Counted from the first letter of the stretch, positions 8,615 to 17,854 are shown. The stretch: DNA of 64,000 nt from Lachnospiraceae bacterium (GCA_017461725.1 JAFTXG010000031.1:219054-283053), one strand, 5' to 3'. Program-made: numbers and translations. The notes: generated by a model not told the origin, from the sequence alone.

Positions 8615-10195
8615 ATGATCAATTGGAATAATCTGGATACTCTGGCTTCCTACAAAGAGCTTTCCGAAGTAAAGCCCGTAAACCTTGTGGAAGTGATGTC
8701 CGGCGAGAATGGCGCAGAGCGCGTAAAGAAATACAGTGTGCCCATGGCGGAGGGCCTCACCTACAATTTTGGAGCAAAGTCCGTGGATGATGACATCCTG
8801 GCAGTTCTGGCTAAGCTGGCCGAGGAGGCACAGCTGGTGGAGAAGTTTGAGGCTCTGTACAATGGCGCAGTGATCAACACCGGTGAGAATCGTCTGGTTC
8901 TTCATCACCTGACCCGCGGACAGCTGGGCGAGGCTGTTGTGGCTGAGGGCGTTGACAAGCGCGAGTTCTATGTGGCTCAGCAGCAGAAGGCAGCAGACTT
9001 TGCAAACAAAGTACATGCTGGCGAGATCGTCAATGAGGCCGGCGAGAAGTTTACCACCGTTGTACAGGTTGGTATCGGCGGCAGTGACCTTGGTCCCCGC
9101 GCGATCTATCTGGCACTGGAGAACTGGGCAAAGGTAAACGATACCCTGAAGATGAAGGCTGAGTTCATCAGCAACGTAGATCCTGATGACGCAGCTGCAG
9201 TTTTAAATAATGTGGATCTGGCTCACGCTCTGTTTATCGTGGTTTCCAAGTCCGGAACCACCCTTGAGACTCTGACCAACGAGTCCTTCGTGAGAGATGC
9301 GCTGACCAAGGCAGGTCTGGACGCTTCCAAGCACATGCTGGCGGTTACCAGTGAGACCTCCCCTCTGGCAAAGAGCACCGACTATCTGGCTGCTTTCTTC
9401 ATGGACGATTTCATAGGCGGACGTTATTCTTCCTGCTCCGCAGTTGGCGGCGCGATCCTGTCTCTGGCATTTGGCCCCGAGGTGTTTGCACGCATCCTGA
9501 ATGGTGCAGGCGCACAGGACGAGCTGGCAAAGAACAAGGATATCATGCAGAATCCCTCCATGCTGGACGCACTGATCGGCGTTTACGAGCGCAACGTTCT
9601 GGGATACCCTGAGACGGCAGTTTTGCCCTACTCTCAGGCACTGAGCCGCTTCCCCGCTCATCTGCAGCAGCTGGATATGGAGTCCAACGGAAAGTCCGTA
9701 AACCGTTACGGCGAGCCTGTAAATTACGTTACCGGCCCCATCATCTTCGGTGAGCCCGGAACCAACGGACAGCACTCCTTCTATCAGTTACTGCACCAGG
9801 GCACCGATATTGTTCCCCTGCAGTTTGTGGGATATAAGAACAGCCAGATGGCTACCGACGTGGTGATCCAGGGCAGCACCAGCCAGCAGAAACTGTGCGC
9901 AAACGTGGCAGCTCAGATCGTGGCGTTTGCTTGCGGTAAGGCAGATGACAACCGCAATAAAAACTTCGAGGGTGGACGTCCCTCCAGTATCATCATTGGC
10001 GAGCAGGTAAATCCTGAGTCTCTGGGCGCGCTGCTGGCTCACTTCGAGAATAAGGTTATGTTCCAGGGCTTTGTATGGAACCTGAACAGCTTCGACCAGG
10101 AGGGCGTACAGCTGGGTAAGGTGCTGGCAAAGAGAGTTCTGGCACATGAGACCGACGGAGCACTGAAGGTATACAGTGATCTGTTGAACATCTGA
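8615..10195 (+). CDS. pgi: glucose-6-phosphate isomerase
   Basis: This cytoplasmic glycolytic enzyme converts glucose-6-phosphate to fructose-6-phosphate. The 526 residues are longer than the ~450-residue Bacillus form and nearer the long clade. Diagnostic blocks are VGIGGSDLGPRA, the sugar-phosphate SIS motif VVSKSGTTLET, GGRYSSCSAVGG, ESNGKSVNRYG and GTNGQHSFYQLLHQG, with the catalytic Glu, His and Lys in place. AAGGAGG lies 7 bp before the ATG. It is monocistronic, with a strong promoter and a bidirectional terminator. Codon use is strongly biased, as for a highly expressed gene. Confidence 0.97.
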   Translation: MINWNNLDTLASYKELSEVKPVNLVEVMSGENGAERVKKYSVPMAEGLTYNFGAKSVDDDILAVLAKLAEEAQLVEKFEALYNGAVINTGENRLVLHHLTRGQLGEAVVAEGVDKREFYVAQQQKAADFANKVHAGEIVNEAGEKFTTVVQVGIGGSDLGPRAIYLALENWAKVNDTLKMKAEFISNVDPDDAAAVLNNVDLAHALFIVVSKSGTTLETLTNESFVRDALTKAGLDASKHMLAVTSETSPLAKSTDYLAAFFMDDFIGGRYSSCSAVGGAILSLAFGPEVFARILNGAGAQDELAKNKDIMQNPSMLDALIGVYERNVLGYPETAVLPYSQALSRFPAHLQQLDMESNGKSVNRYGEPVNYVTGPIIFGEPGTNGQHSFYQLLHQGTDIVPLQFVGYKNSQMATDVVIQGSTSQQKLCANVAAQIVAFACGKADDNRNKNFEGGRPSSIIIGEQVNPESLGALLAHFENKVMFQGFVWNLNSFDQEGVQLGKVLAKRVLAHETDGALKVYSDLLNI

Positions 10196-10264
10196 TCTGT
10201 TTGGCTTGACCGATGAAGGTTGGATCAAGATGAAGTGATTGTTGATCGGAATATTAATTAAATT

Positions 10265-10323
10265 AAAAAGACTGTTGTTCAGAGGGCATCCGAAAGGATG
10301 CACCGGGGAGCAACAGTCTTTTT
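10265..10323. terminator. bidirectional terminator between pgi and the LarA-like gene
   Basis: AAAAAGACTGTTG (10265-10277) pairs with CAACAGTCTTTTT (10311-10323), with an inner stem GCATCC/GGATGC. The flanking A and T runs allow it to end transcription from both sides of this convergent pair. Confidence 0.9.
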
Positions 10324-10372
10324 GGTTTTATGCGATTTTTAGTTTGCGCAGTCAATAATAGTCAGTGGAAAA

Positions 10373-11668
10373 TCAGTCCCAGTCGATCAGCAGGTCACCC
10401 GACTCCGAAAGGGGAATCGGTTCAAAAGCGGAGAGAACAGTAAGGCGGTTGTCCGTCTGCATCTCTTCCAGCAGACTTTCGGACACATACAGGTCTGAAA
10501 GATGCAGGGTATCTTTTATCATTACTAAGCGGGCCTTGGTGGTGTCGAGCACTTTGGAACTGTGGACTGCGGCACGGATGACTTCCTCGTCGGAGGCCAG
10601 GGCCATGGGGATTCTGACATTCTGAAGGCCGCCGGTGGTCAGCGAATTTGCGTAGGTGATATCATAATTGATCCTTGCCTGCAAACGTTCAGTGATGACA
10701 TCGACAGCACCGATCCCCACCACATTTCCGTCGGACTCCTTGGTCAACTCCAGCACACCGATCTTGGAGATGGAGGGACCGCCGGCCACAGGGCCATTTG
10801 CCCGCTTTCCGGTGATGTTGGGATCCAGACCTTCGCCGGAGATCTCCTTGCTCATCTGCTTAACGATCAATACATCCAGCTTGTCAAAGGGCAGCTTGCC
10901 GATGCGGGCCTTTGCGATGGTAAGCATTTCCTTGTCGGTCTCGATCAGCTGATCGGCGGGCACCGCGCGGATATCACAAACATGGTCGTAGGCGTTTTCT
11001 ACGGTGCCTATGGCGAACAGGACATTGCATTTTTTGAGGTTATTGGCAGCGACCGCTTCCACCACGCGGCCCATGCGACCGTTGGCCGCGGTGTGATAAG
11101 CCTGTGCTCCCCGCTGTTTGCCAAAGCCGACAACCAGCATTTTACACAGACCGCTCTCCACAACATCCTTGAAGGCGGGATGAGGTTTGACACGGGCAAT
11201 GGTGACGATACCGTCTGCCTCGTAGGCATTGCGATCAAAATAGGTTTCCGTGTCAACATTCAGCTCCGGTACATGAACAGTGCCCAGATGTACGGTCTCC
11301 ATGCTGGCACGGATGGGGCAGCCCATGGCTTCCTCCGTGATTCCCAGAGAGGCCAGAATTGCCCGCTGACCCTCGGCAGTCGCACCGCCATGGCTTCCCA
11401 TGGTCGGAACGATGAAAGGCTCTGCACCCAGCTCTTTCAATTTTGTTACCAGCGTTTTGACCATGATCTCCAGACTTGCAAGGCCTCTGCTTCCCACACC
11501 CACAGCGATTTTCATGCCGGGTTTGATGCAGCCGGAGATTTCCGGGCGAGCCAGTTCCTGTAACAGAGCGCCGGAAACATCGGTCACCTCACTGCGGTCG
11601 AACTCACATTTTACATGTGCGACTTTGGGGAGTTGAATGTTTTTCAGTAAATGCAGCATAGTTGCCAT
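10373..11668 (-). CDS. LarA-like (DUF2088, lactate racemase domain) protein
   Basis: The 431-residue protein belongs to the LarA/DUF2088 superfamily, whose founding member is a nickel-pincer lactate racemase. Visible blocks are VGVGSRG, PTMGSHGGATAEGQ, ARVKPHPAFKD and the GFGKQRGAQAYH stretch, with conserved His and Lys residues. I chose the ATG at 11668 because AAGGCGGTGA precedes it by 4-5 bp; a GTG at 11677 overlaps that site. A strong promoter lies at 11749-11777. No larB, larC or larE (cofactor synthesis) is in the window, so either they lie elsewhere or this branch does not use the nickel cofactor. Substrate unknown. Confidence 0.8.
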   Translation of the reverse strand: MATMLHLLKNIQLPKVAHVKCEFDRSEVTDVSGALLQELARPEISGCIKPGMKIAVGVGSRGLASLEIMVKTLVTKLKELGAEPFIVPTMGSHGGATAEGQRAILASLGITEEAMGCPIRASMETVHLGTVHVPELNVDTETYFDRNAYEADGIVTIARVKPHPAFKDVVESGLCKMLVVGFGKQRGAQAYHTAANGRMGRVVEAVAANNLKKCNVLFAIGTVENAYDHVCDIRAVPADQLIETDKEMLTIAKARIGKLPFDKLDVLIVKQMSKEISGEGLDPNITGKRANGPVAGGPSISKIGVLELTKESDGNVVGIGAVDVITERLQARINYDITYANSLTTGGLQNVRIPMALASDEEVIRAAVHSSKVLDTTKARLVMIKDTLHLSDLYVSESLLEEMQTDNRLTVLSAFEPIPLSESGDLLIDWD

Positions 11669-11748
11669 ACGTCTCACCGCCTTATATGTATTGCTAAATC
11701 ACGTTTGATGGTATCTCTGCCCATCTCAGAGGAAGGGCTTATAGGTAA

Positions 11749-11777
11749 AGTATAGGGGCCGAATAACTGACTGTCAA
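11749..11777 (-). promoter_or_regulatory. promoter of the LarA-like gene
   Basis: Read on the minus strand: TTGACA (11777-11772), 17-bp spacer, TATACT (11754-11749). It begins only 12 bp after the stop of the SGNH lipoprotein gene, so the LarA-like gene is not dependent on the upstream operon. Confidence 0.8.
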
Positions 11778-11788
11778 TGGATTTTCGT

Positions 11789-12679
11789 TCAGGAAATAAT
11801 GCCCAGTGTTTGAAAAACAGTGGGCAGAAACGCTTCCTCATACCATTTCTTAGAAAAATGGATATAGTCCCCTTCCGCCAGGCACTCATCGCCGGTGAAC
11901 AGAGAAGTGATGTCCAGATAGGTGTATCCTTCCTCGGCACAGAATGCGGCCAACTCAGCATTGTAGGTCCGGATATTTTCCTCCTGACCGGCATAGTAGT
12001 CCTTCTCGTGGACACTGGTGGAGAGGATGGAGAGGATGACGATTTCACTGTCCGGATTGTCAGCGCGGTAGAGATCAATCATCGCCCGATAATTTGCGAT
12101 GAATTCCAGGGCGAGCTTTTGCTCCGGGTCACTCTGGACATCATTGATGCCGTACCAGAAGATAGCCAGCTTTCGGTCTGCAGCGGCTGCTGCCAGCGCA
12201 TTTTGTCTCGCGCTGTCCTGGGTCAGCTCACCGCCCCAGGTGGCAAAAACGGAGGTGGAGGGGATCAGGCCGAACTCGTATCGACCGCCGGTGGCCATGG
12301 TTAGCGTTCGGGAGTCGCCGATAAAGGCGATATCGTTGATGGTCAGCGGGGGGACGGATTCTGTTGTGGGCTCAGCTTCAGGTGTAGTAATCGGTTCAGT
12401 CGTCGGTTCTGTCTGAGGTCCAGTCGTCGGTTCAGTCTGAGGTTCAGCCGTCGGTGCTGTCTGAGGCTCAGTCGTCGGCTCTGTCTGAGACTCAGTCGTC
12501 GGAACTGGTTCGGCAGTTAATTCGGCCTCCGACAAAATGACCGGCTCGGTGTCCGACTCAGTGGAAAATTCAGTGGCTGGAGCGGCCTCGCTCCCTGTTC
12601 CTCTCGCACATCCCGGGAAAACAACTGCCGCAATCATCATAACAGATAGAAGATAAAGGAAATACTTAAATTTCATCAT
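11789..12679 (-). CDS. SGNH/GDSL-family hydrolase lipoprotein
   Basis: This is an exported esterase-like lipoprotein of 296 residues. The signal peptide ends in the lipobox FPGC (Cys24). A low-complexity Thr/Glu/Pro/Gln linker (residues about 30-105) carries the catalytic domain off the membrane. SGNH blocks are IGDSRT (nucleophile Ser), GIND (Asn) and GDYIHF near the C-terminus (catalytic Asp and His). I prefer the ATG at 12679 because AAAGGA lies 12 bp upstream and the signal starts there; the ATG at 12700 has no site. It is the last gene of the MBOAT operon, so it probably transfers or removes acyl groups on an extracellular polymer. Substrate not known. Confidence 0.85.
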   Translation of the reverse strand: MMKFKYFLYLLSVMMIAAVVFPGCARGTGSEAAPATEFSTESDTEPVILSEAELTAEPVPTTESQTEPTTEPQTAPTAEPQTEPTTGPQTEPTTEPITTPEAEPTTESVPPLTINDIAFIGDSRTLTMATGGRYEFGLIPSTSVFATWGGELTQDSARQNALAAAAADRKLAIFWYGINDVQSDPEQKLALEFIANYRAMIDLYRADNPDSEIVILSILSTSVHEKDYYAGQEENIRTYNAELAAFCAEEGYTYLDITSLFTGDECLAEGDYIHFSKKWYEEAFLPTVFQTLGIIS

Positions 12680-12709
12680 CGCAAAATGAAATCCTTTCAT
12701 CAGAGAATG

Positions 12710-13969
12710 TCACTGCTCATTCTTCAGAACCGGCACCAGACAGCTGTCCTCCGCCAACGTATTTGCATTGTAGAGGAAAAGCACATCGGTGTATCCGACG
12801 CTCTGGATCTCCATATCCAGATCATCATAGTAATATCTGGGATCAATCACCGTGATCTGGGCAAAATCCGGAATCAGAAACGGAAGCAGGCAGTTAGCGT
12901 AGGAGTCCTTGAAGACAAGGAGTTTTCGGTCCGTATCCTGTGCCGTTCTGATGGTCAGTTTGGGATAATTGCCGCCGAAAAAGATTTGGTAGGGGTCCTC
13001 GCTGTCCAGATATTCGGGGCAGTACACGGAGGCGGTCATTCGCTTTTCCGTGTCATAGGTCAGTGTGTAGAGCGGATTTTCTTCGGGGACATAGACTTTG
13101 ATGGCGTCGTATGCATTGGCGGAAAAACCGCTGGCGGACAGCAGCGAACCGGCGAAGTCATTGCACACAATACCGGCAGTGTAGGAAAGCTTGCTGTCCA
13201 GCGCCATCACATCGGAAAGGTCCTTCCACGCCAGATATGCCGCGTCGGTGGTCCAGTGATGATCAGTATGATAATAGAGCTCCGTGGTGCTTTTGTTTTT
13301 GGCAAAGGTATCACGCAGGTCAATAACGGTGCTGACACTGTTTACGGCGCTCATCATCCGATCAAGATACAGATTCTGGTCATCAGTGAGGGTGGCCGCG
13401 GGAAGCTTTTCTTCCAGAACAGAGATGGCCGTGGGGACAAGACAGAAATAGATGTCTTTGTTCGGGTATCTTTCGGCAAAGTCAATGATTGACGCTGCCT
13501 GGGAAGTGATCAGGTCGTCGGAGGGAAGGGAGAAGGCTTCCATCAGGGAACCGTCATTGCAGCGGTATACATCCTGGGAGCGGATCGCGCCCAGACCGAT
13601 ACTTAAGCTTGATTTGGCCTGCATCAGCTTATTCCGGAGCGGAAACTGGTCGGCGGCCCAGTCCTCCATGCCATCCATGAAGGAGCCGTCCGCGACAGAA
13701 GACAAAGTAAGTTCCGGAAATTTGGTCAGAGAGCGCTTTTCGGACGCGGAATAATCCTGATCCGGGAGCAGAGCGGTGAGAATCGCCAACCCGAAAATCA
13801 GGAGCACAAAGAGTACACCGAAGAGGCGATAATATCGGTGAAGTATCCGCTTAAACCGCTTTCTGCCGGACTGTTTAGAATCAGGCTCCATGTCGGAGTG
13901 GTTCGCGGTAACCGGCTTTGAGGCAGCCTGTCTTTCGTTAACTTGTGTTATAGTAGAGTTTTTTTTCAT
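12710..13969 (-). CDS. DHHW-family protein (AlgX/AlgJ-like accessory of O-acetylation)
   Basis: The 419-residue protein has a cytoplasmic basic N-terminus, one membrane segment (FGVLFVLLIFGLAILTALL) and an extracellular domain. The family motif appears as YYHTDHHWTT, preceded by VIDLRDTF and followed by FKDSYANCLLPFL, an SGNH-like arrangement. In alginate and related systems such proteins work with an MBOAT acyltransferase to O-acetylate a polymer. The ATG at 13969 has AAAGG 12 bp upstream; the frame runs further up to 14059 without a convincing site. It sits between the MBOAT gene and the SGNH lipoprotein in one operon. Confidence 0.85.
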   Translation of the reverse strand: MKKNSTITQVNERQAASKPVTANHSDMEPDSKQSGRKRFKRILHRYYRLFGVLFVLLIFGLAILTALLPDQDYSASEKRSLTKFPELTLSSVADGSFMDGMEDWAADQFPLRNKLMQAKSSLSIGLGAIRSQDVYRCNDGSLMEAFSLPSDDLITSQAASIIDFAERYPNKDIYFCLVPTAISVLEEKLPAATLTDDQNLYLDRMMSAVNSVSTVIDLRDTFAKNKSTTELYYHTDHHWTTDAAYLAWKDLSDVMALDSKLSYTAGIVCNDFAGSLLSASGFSANAYDAIKVYVPEENPLYTLTYDTEKRMTASVYCPEYLDSEDPYQIFFGGNYPKLTIRTAQDTDRKLLVFKDSYANCLLPFLIPDFAQITVIDPRYYYDDLDMEIQSVGYTDVLFLYNANTLAEDSCLVPVLKNEQ

Positions 13970-14107
13970 ATATTGCAGAGGCCTTTCTGTTGATAACCAC
14001 CGAGGTGGACCAAATGTAGTCTCCGGCAAAATGCGGTGGAGACAAAAGCAAAGAATCATTCAATAGGAGGCGAATAAAACCGGCACCAAAGGAAATTCGG
14101 GGGCAAA

Positions 14108-15655
14108 TTAGAAGCGGAAATACAGGAATGGATTATAATTCTGTACCACCAGGAACATAATCGCCAGGGCCAGCAGCGCCACATAAAGGACCGTCAGAAC
14201 TGCGCGGCCTGCGTCAGAGCGCAGTAAGCGGTCGCGGAGCAGTCTCGGCAGTGGTGTGGAGCAGATTCCACAGATCAGTAGGATACGCCATCCTGTCGAG
14301 AGGTAGTATCTGGCAGTTTGATCGAAGAATGTCACATGACTGATTGAGGTTTGTGCTGTGGTCTGGGCGGCTGTCATGGCTTGAGCAGTCTGAGTGGTCA
14401 GACCGGAAAGACTACCACCCATACCGAACATTGTCTTCAATATAGTCGCGCTCTGTGCCAGATTCTCCCCTGAGAAGAACACCCAGCCGACGATGACCAG
14501 CACGGTAGTGTAGAGCCAGCCGATCACCTTGGGAATCCTGATGCGGGACAGCAAATATTTTTCCAGCAGCAGAAGCAGTCCGTAGTACAGTCCCCACAGA
14601 ACAAAGTTCCAGGCGGCACCGTGCCACAGACCGGTGAGCATCCACACAATGAGAATATTGCGGATGTGTTTGACTGCACTCACCCGGTTTCCACCCAGCG
14701 GGATATAGACATATTCGCGGAACCATGTCCCCAGGGACATATGCCAACGGCGCCAGAACTCGGTGATGCTGGCGGAAAGGTAGGGATAGTCAAAGTTTTT
14801 GATGAAGGTGAAGCCCAACATATGACCAAGACCGATGGCCATCAGGGAATAACCTGCGAAGTCAAAATAAATCTGGAAATAGTAGGCCAGGGCACCCAGC
14901 CAGGCAGTTACCGTCGACAGACCGGAACCGACCGGGAGGCCCTCCGTCAGAACTGAAACCACAGAAGTACCCTCTGACAGTACAGCGTTCACCGCGGGAG
15001 AAGGGGTCAGCGCCCGGATCTCATCGGCGATGCCGCCTACCTGATTGGCCAACAGGACCTTCATGGCCAGTCCCTCGATGAACTGCATGGAGCCGCGGCC
15101 AAATCTGGCCATGGAAAGCTTTCTGGACTCCAGCTCCTCGGCGATGGACTCATAGCGGACAATAGGACCGGCGATAAGCTGAGGGAACATAGTGATGTAG
15201 AGGGCAAAACGGGTCAGATTTCTCTGAACCGGAAATTTTCCGCGGTAGAGGTCGATCACATAGGACAGTGCCTGGAAGGTGTAAAAGGAGATACCGATGG
15301 GGAGGGCGATTTCCCGAAGGGGAAGTGTGAGCCCGAATCGTCCGAAGATGCTGTTGAAACTCTCGGTGAGAAAACCGGCATACTTGAAAAATCCCAGCAG
15401 AAACAAATTTACCAGGACTGCGAAGAACAGAATCTGTTTTCTGGCCCGTGGATGGTTCTCCATCAAAAGGCCGCAGACGTAGTTCAGCAGAATGCTGTAG
15501 AGCATCAGAATGATATAGACCGGCTCACCCCAGGCATAGAAAATCAGGCTGCACAGGAGGAGGGCAGCATTTTTAAACCGCATGGGCACAATATAATATA
15601 GAAGTAAAGTGATCGGAAGAAAGATCTGTAAAAAAGTCAGACTGCTGAATATCAT
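14108..15655 (-). CDS. MBOAT-family O-acyltransferase (AlgI/DltB/PatA-like)
   Basis: This integral membrane acyltransferase has 515 residues and about ten membrane segments. It shows the family core: SFYTFQALSYVIDLYRG near residue 107, FDFAGYSLMAIGLG, SITEFWRRWHMSLGTWF, YIPLGGNRV, and the catalytic His in LTGLWHGAAWNF. In related systems it moves an acetyl group from a cytoplasmic donor across the membrane to an acceptor protein that modifies a cell-wall or secreted polymer. It overlaps nothing but is separated from the DUF4358 gene by only 1 bp. The product has no D-alanylation partner (dltA, dltC) nearby, so polysaccharide O-acetylation is more likely than teichoic acid D-alanylation. Confidence 0.93.
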   Translation of the reverse strand: MIFSSLTFLQIFLPITLLLYYIVPMRFKNAALLLCSLIFYAWGEPVYIILMLYSILLNYVCGLLMENHPRARKQILFFAVLVNLFLLGFFKYAGFLTESFNSIFGRFGLTLPLREIALPIGISFYTFQALSYVIDLYRGKFPVQRNLTRFALYITMFPQLIAGPIVRYESIAEELESRKLSMARFGRGSMQFIEGLAMKVLLANQVGGIADEIRALTPSPAVNAVLSEGTSVVSVLTEGLPVGSGLSTVTAWLGALAYYFQIYFDFAGYSLMAIGLGHMLGFTFIKNFDYPYLSASITEFWRRWHMSLGTWFREYVYIPLGGNRVSAVKHIRNILIVWMLTGLWHGAAWNFVLWGLYYGLLLLLEKYLLSRIRIPKVIGWLYTTVLVIVGWVFFSGENLAQSATILKTMFGMGGSLSGLTTQTAQAMTAAQTTAQTSISHVTFFDQTARYYLSTGWRILLICGICSTPLPRLLRDRLLRSDAGRAVLTVLYVALLALAIMFLVVQNYNPFLYFRF

Positions 15656-15656
15656 A

Positions 15657-16175
15657 TCACACCTCCAGCAGTGCTTTCACTGCGGCCAGCCACGCGTCCG
15701 GTGTCTCGGAGACAATCAGACAGATATAGTCTCCGAACTGACGGATCACGGCTTTGTTTAACAGTTCGGTCTGGTGCTCCCCGTAATGGTCGAAGGCCGC
15801 CAGCTGGGAGGCAACACGGCTCTCCATGGCAGACTTTACCGCGCCGATGGCGGACTCGTCGGCCCGCACCAACAAAAACTCGCACACATCCATGGTCTCT
15901 TTGGGCGTATAGTAGACGATCAGATCGTAATCGGCGGCATTCAGCCCGAAAACACGGCGAATGCGCAGGGTACCGCCGGGCGTTACGGATGCATCTCCGG
16001 CGATGGATTCAAACATCTCCACGACCTCAGCCTGAGTCACATCCGGGCGGGGGTCCTTTTCGTAGAGCAGGAGTGTCATCACGCCAATCAGGAGAAGAAT
16101 GAGCGCAAATTCGACGAGGAGTACATTTTTCGATATAATCCCGGAGGGATTCTTTTTCATGGTTTCTCCGCTCAT
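15657..16175 (-). CDS. DUF4358 domain membrane-anchored protein
   Basis: The 172-residue protein has one N-terminal membrane segment (VLLVEFALILLLIGVMTLLLY) and an extracellular domain of about 130 residues matching the DUF4358 type, which is common beside MBOAT/SGNH genes in Clostridia. I chose the ATG at 16175 because GGGAGGA lies 7 bp upstream; it overlaps the stop of the SGNH gene as ATGA, a sign of translational coupling. Function is unknown. Context suggests a helper in polymer O-acetylation. Confidence 0.8.
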   Translation of the reverse strand: MSGETMKKNPSGIISKNVLLVEFALILLLIGVMTLLLYEKDPRPDVTQAEVVEMFESIAGDASVTPGGTLRIRRVFGLNAADYDLIVYYTPKETMDVCEFLLVRADESAIGAVKSAMESRVASQLAAFDHYGEHQTELLNKAVIRQFGDYICLIVSETPDAWLAAVKALLEV

Positions 16176-17131
16176 CGCGCATCCTCCCACAGCCCCATCT
16201 GGTTGGCCATCTCCTGAGCCCAGTAAATGTGATAACGGCGGTCGTAGTGGGCGCCGGTATCGTCGGACAGGAACTCCTCAAATGCATATTTTACAGCGCT
16301 GACAAAGGTACAGCCGGTCTCCTCGCACATCTCGCGGAGGGCGGCATTGTAATCCACTACCCGGTCCATGTTGTACCAGCGGTAGCGGTACGCCTCATGG
16401 ATGGGGATGATCTCCTGAATATAAATCTCGCCGTCCGGGTTGATCTCCCGGTAAGCATCGATCAGCGCGATATAGTCCCGCTTGAAGCCTGCCACATCGG
16501 CCTTATAATAGCCCAGATCATTTACACCGAGAATAAACAGCACCTTTCCCCGGTAGAGCCGCGCGCCCTGGAGGGTCACATCCATCATCTCATCCACGGT
16601 GGCCGCCCACTGGAAGATGACCTCGTTCTCCGTCAGAATACCGCTGTCCAGGATGCTTCTGGCTCTGGAATTTCCGATAATAATGGTGTCGGAGAACAGA
16701 CTGCGCAGCTTGGGAAGCTCCGACTCCATCAGCGTGGAGACCTTTCCGGGGGTGAGCACGCCGGTGGGTTCGCCGCCATGTTCAATGGACTCGGCGATAG
16801 ACTCCAGAAGCTGTGATTCCTCCAGCGCTCTGGACTCCGCCTCGGAGGAGGCAATGTAGGCGGCGTATTCCTCTGCCGCAATGCTCATAGATTCGGCAAT
16901 AATGGACTCCTCGATGGAACGGGACTCCTCCCGGGAAGCTTCCGCCGAGGCCTCGCGCTCAGCCTCGATGGAATGGATGGCAGCAGCTGCGGAGGCTGCA
17001 TCTGCCTGACCCTGGGCCTGCAAAAACTCCAGTGCCGGCTCATCCAGCGGCTGAGTGGCATCGATCTGATGCCGACAGCCGGTGAGCAGACAGATCAGCC
17101 CGACGGTCAGCAGAAGGGCTGTCCTGCGCAT
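16172..17131 (-). CDS. SGNH/GDSL-family hydrolase lipoprotein with Glu/Ser-rich coiled region
   Basis: If translation starts at 17131, the 319-residue product begins with a lipoprotein signal, MRRTALLLTVGLICLLTGC. A long Glu/Ala/Ser-rich stretch (about residues 35-115) looks like an extended or coiled linker. The SGNH domain follows, with IIIGNSRARS (Ser nucleophile, Asn in place of the usual Asp), LGVNDLG (Asn) and a C-terminal GAHYD region for the catalytic His. A frame extension to 17233 has GAGG about 10 bp before its ATG, so a longer N-terminus cannot be excluded; the lipobox argues against it. It is the first gene of the five-gene O-acylation operon. It is distinct from the SGNH lipoprotein at the operon's end. 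Confidence 0.8.
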   Translation of the reverse strand: MRRTALLLTVGLICLLTGCRHQIDATQPLDEPALEFLQAQGQADAASAAAAIHSIEAEREASAEASREESRSIEESIIAESMSIAAEEYAAYIASSEAESRALEESQLLESIAESIEHGGEPTGVLTPGKVSTLMESELPKLRSLFSDTIIIGNSRARSILDSGILTENEVIFQWAATVDEMMDVTLQGARLYRGKVLFILGVNDLGYYKADVAGFKRDYIALIDAYREINPDGEIYIQEIIPIHEAYRYRWYNMDRVVDYNAALREMCEETGCTFVSAVKYAFEEFLSDDTGAHYDRRYHIYWAQEMANQMGLWEDAR

Positions 17132-17319
17132 GATCCGGCCCTGACCGGAAAGCAGCGGCATCGAAATGCCCGGGCAAAGGTGAGCGAATCGATGCAATAT
17201 ATGGTTGTCACGATTAGTGATGCGATAAAACATATGGTTGGTTCCTCATAAGGTATGTTCTGCAAGGGCAGTTGCCGTGCAAGCATGACCATGATTACAG
17301 TTTTGTAAGATTTAAGGAA

Positions 17320-17348
17320 ATTATAAGCCACTGTTCAGGAAAAGTCAA
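17320..17348 (-). promoter_or_regulatory. promoter of the O-acylation operon
   Basis: Minus strand: TTGACT (17348-17343), 17-bp spacer, TATAAT (17325-17320). Transcription would run through the SGNH, DUF4358, MBOAT, DHHW and SGNH genes. Confidence 0.8.
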
Positions 17349-17397
17349 CGCAAGGAAAATATTGTAAAATTATACGCAAAATTATACCAGAAGTATA

Positions 17398-17426
17398 ATG
17401 ACAAACCCCAAAACATATGTTATAGT
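17398..17426 (+). promoter_or_regulatory. promoter of the 39-aa peptide unit
   Basis: ATGACA (17398-17403), 17-bp spacer, TATAGT (17421-17426), back to back with the minus-strand operon promoter. Confidence 0.6.
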
Positions 17427-17477
17427 AGCCTTAGAGAAAAAAGCGGACGACAGGTCCACAGAAAGGAAGCTGCACAG

Positions 17478-17597
17478 ATGAATACACTCCATGTTTTCGA
17501 TTATCTTAAAAGTGAGCGTTATGAAGCACTGGAAAGTACCCCAGAGCTTGTATTTGCGTACACATTTTTGATCGGGCGAAAACGAGGATCGTTGTAA
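17478..17597 (+). CDS. small protein, 39 aa, unknown
   Basis: A short reading frame, MNTLHVFDYLKSERYEAL... ending IGRKRGSL, is preceded by AGAAAGGAAG 8 bp from the ATG. A promoter lies about 50 bp upstream and a terminator 45 bp downstream, so it forms a complete transcription unit. The middle carries a hydrophobic stretch (LVFAYTFLIG) followed by a basic end. I do not recognise it. It could be a small regulatory peptide or the remnant of a longer gene. Confidence 0.5.
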   Translation: MNTLHVFDYLKSERYEALESTPELVFAYTFLIGRKRGSL

Positions 17598-17641
17598 AAT
17601 CTGGTTTCTTTGTATAGATATTAGGCATAGTAAACGATTTC

Positions 17642-17686
17642 AAAGACCGCTTATCTTGTGTGTGCGCACGGGAGAGCGGTCTTTTT
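17642..17686 (+). terminator. Rho-independent terminator of the 39-aa unit
   Basis: AAAGACCGCT (17642-17651) pairs with AGCGGTCTTT (17675-17684), followed by TT. The loop is 23 nt. Confidence 0.8.
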
Positions 17687-17748
17687 GCTTGCAGAGAGCG
17701 CTGGTCCTTGTGTCAACCACATCATGTTGTTTGCGTCAATTTTATCAT

Positions 17749-17821
17749 GCTTCATTAGCTCAGCTGGGAGAGCAACCGGCTTTTAACCGGTAGGCCGTGG
17801 GTTCGAGTCCCACATGGAGTA
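17749..17821 (+). tRNA. tRNA-Lys (anticodon TTT)
   Basis: The cloverleaf folds fully. The acceptor stem is GCTTCAT with ATGGAGT (two G-U pairs), the D arm GCTC/GAGC, the anticodon stem ACCGG/CCGGT with loop CTTTTAA (anticodon 17782-17784), and the T arm GTGGG-TTCGAGT-CCCAC. CCA is not encoded. It ends 33 bp before rtcB, so it may be processed from the rtcB transcript. Confidence 0.93.
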
Positions 17822-17854
17822 CACCGTCATTAAGCTGGAGAAAGGAAGAGTAAG

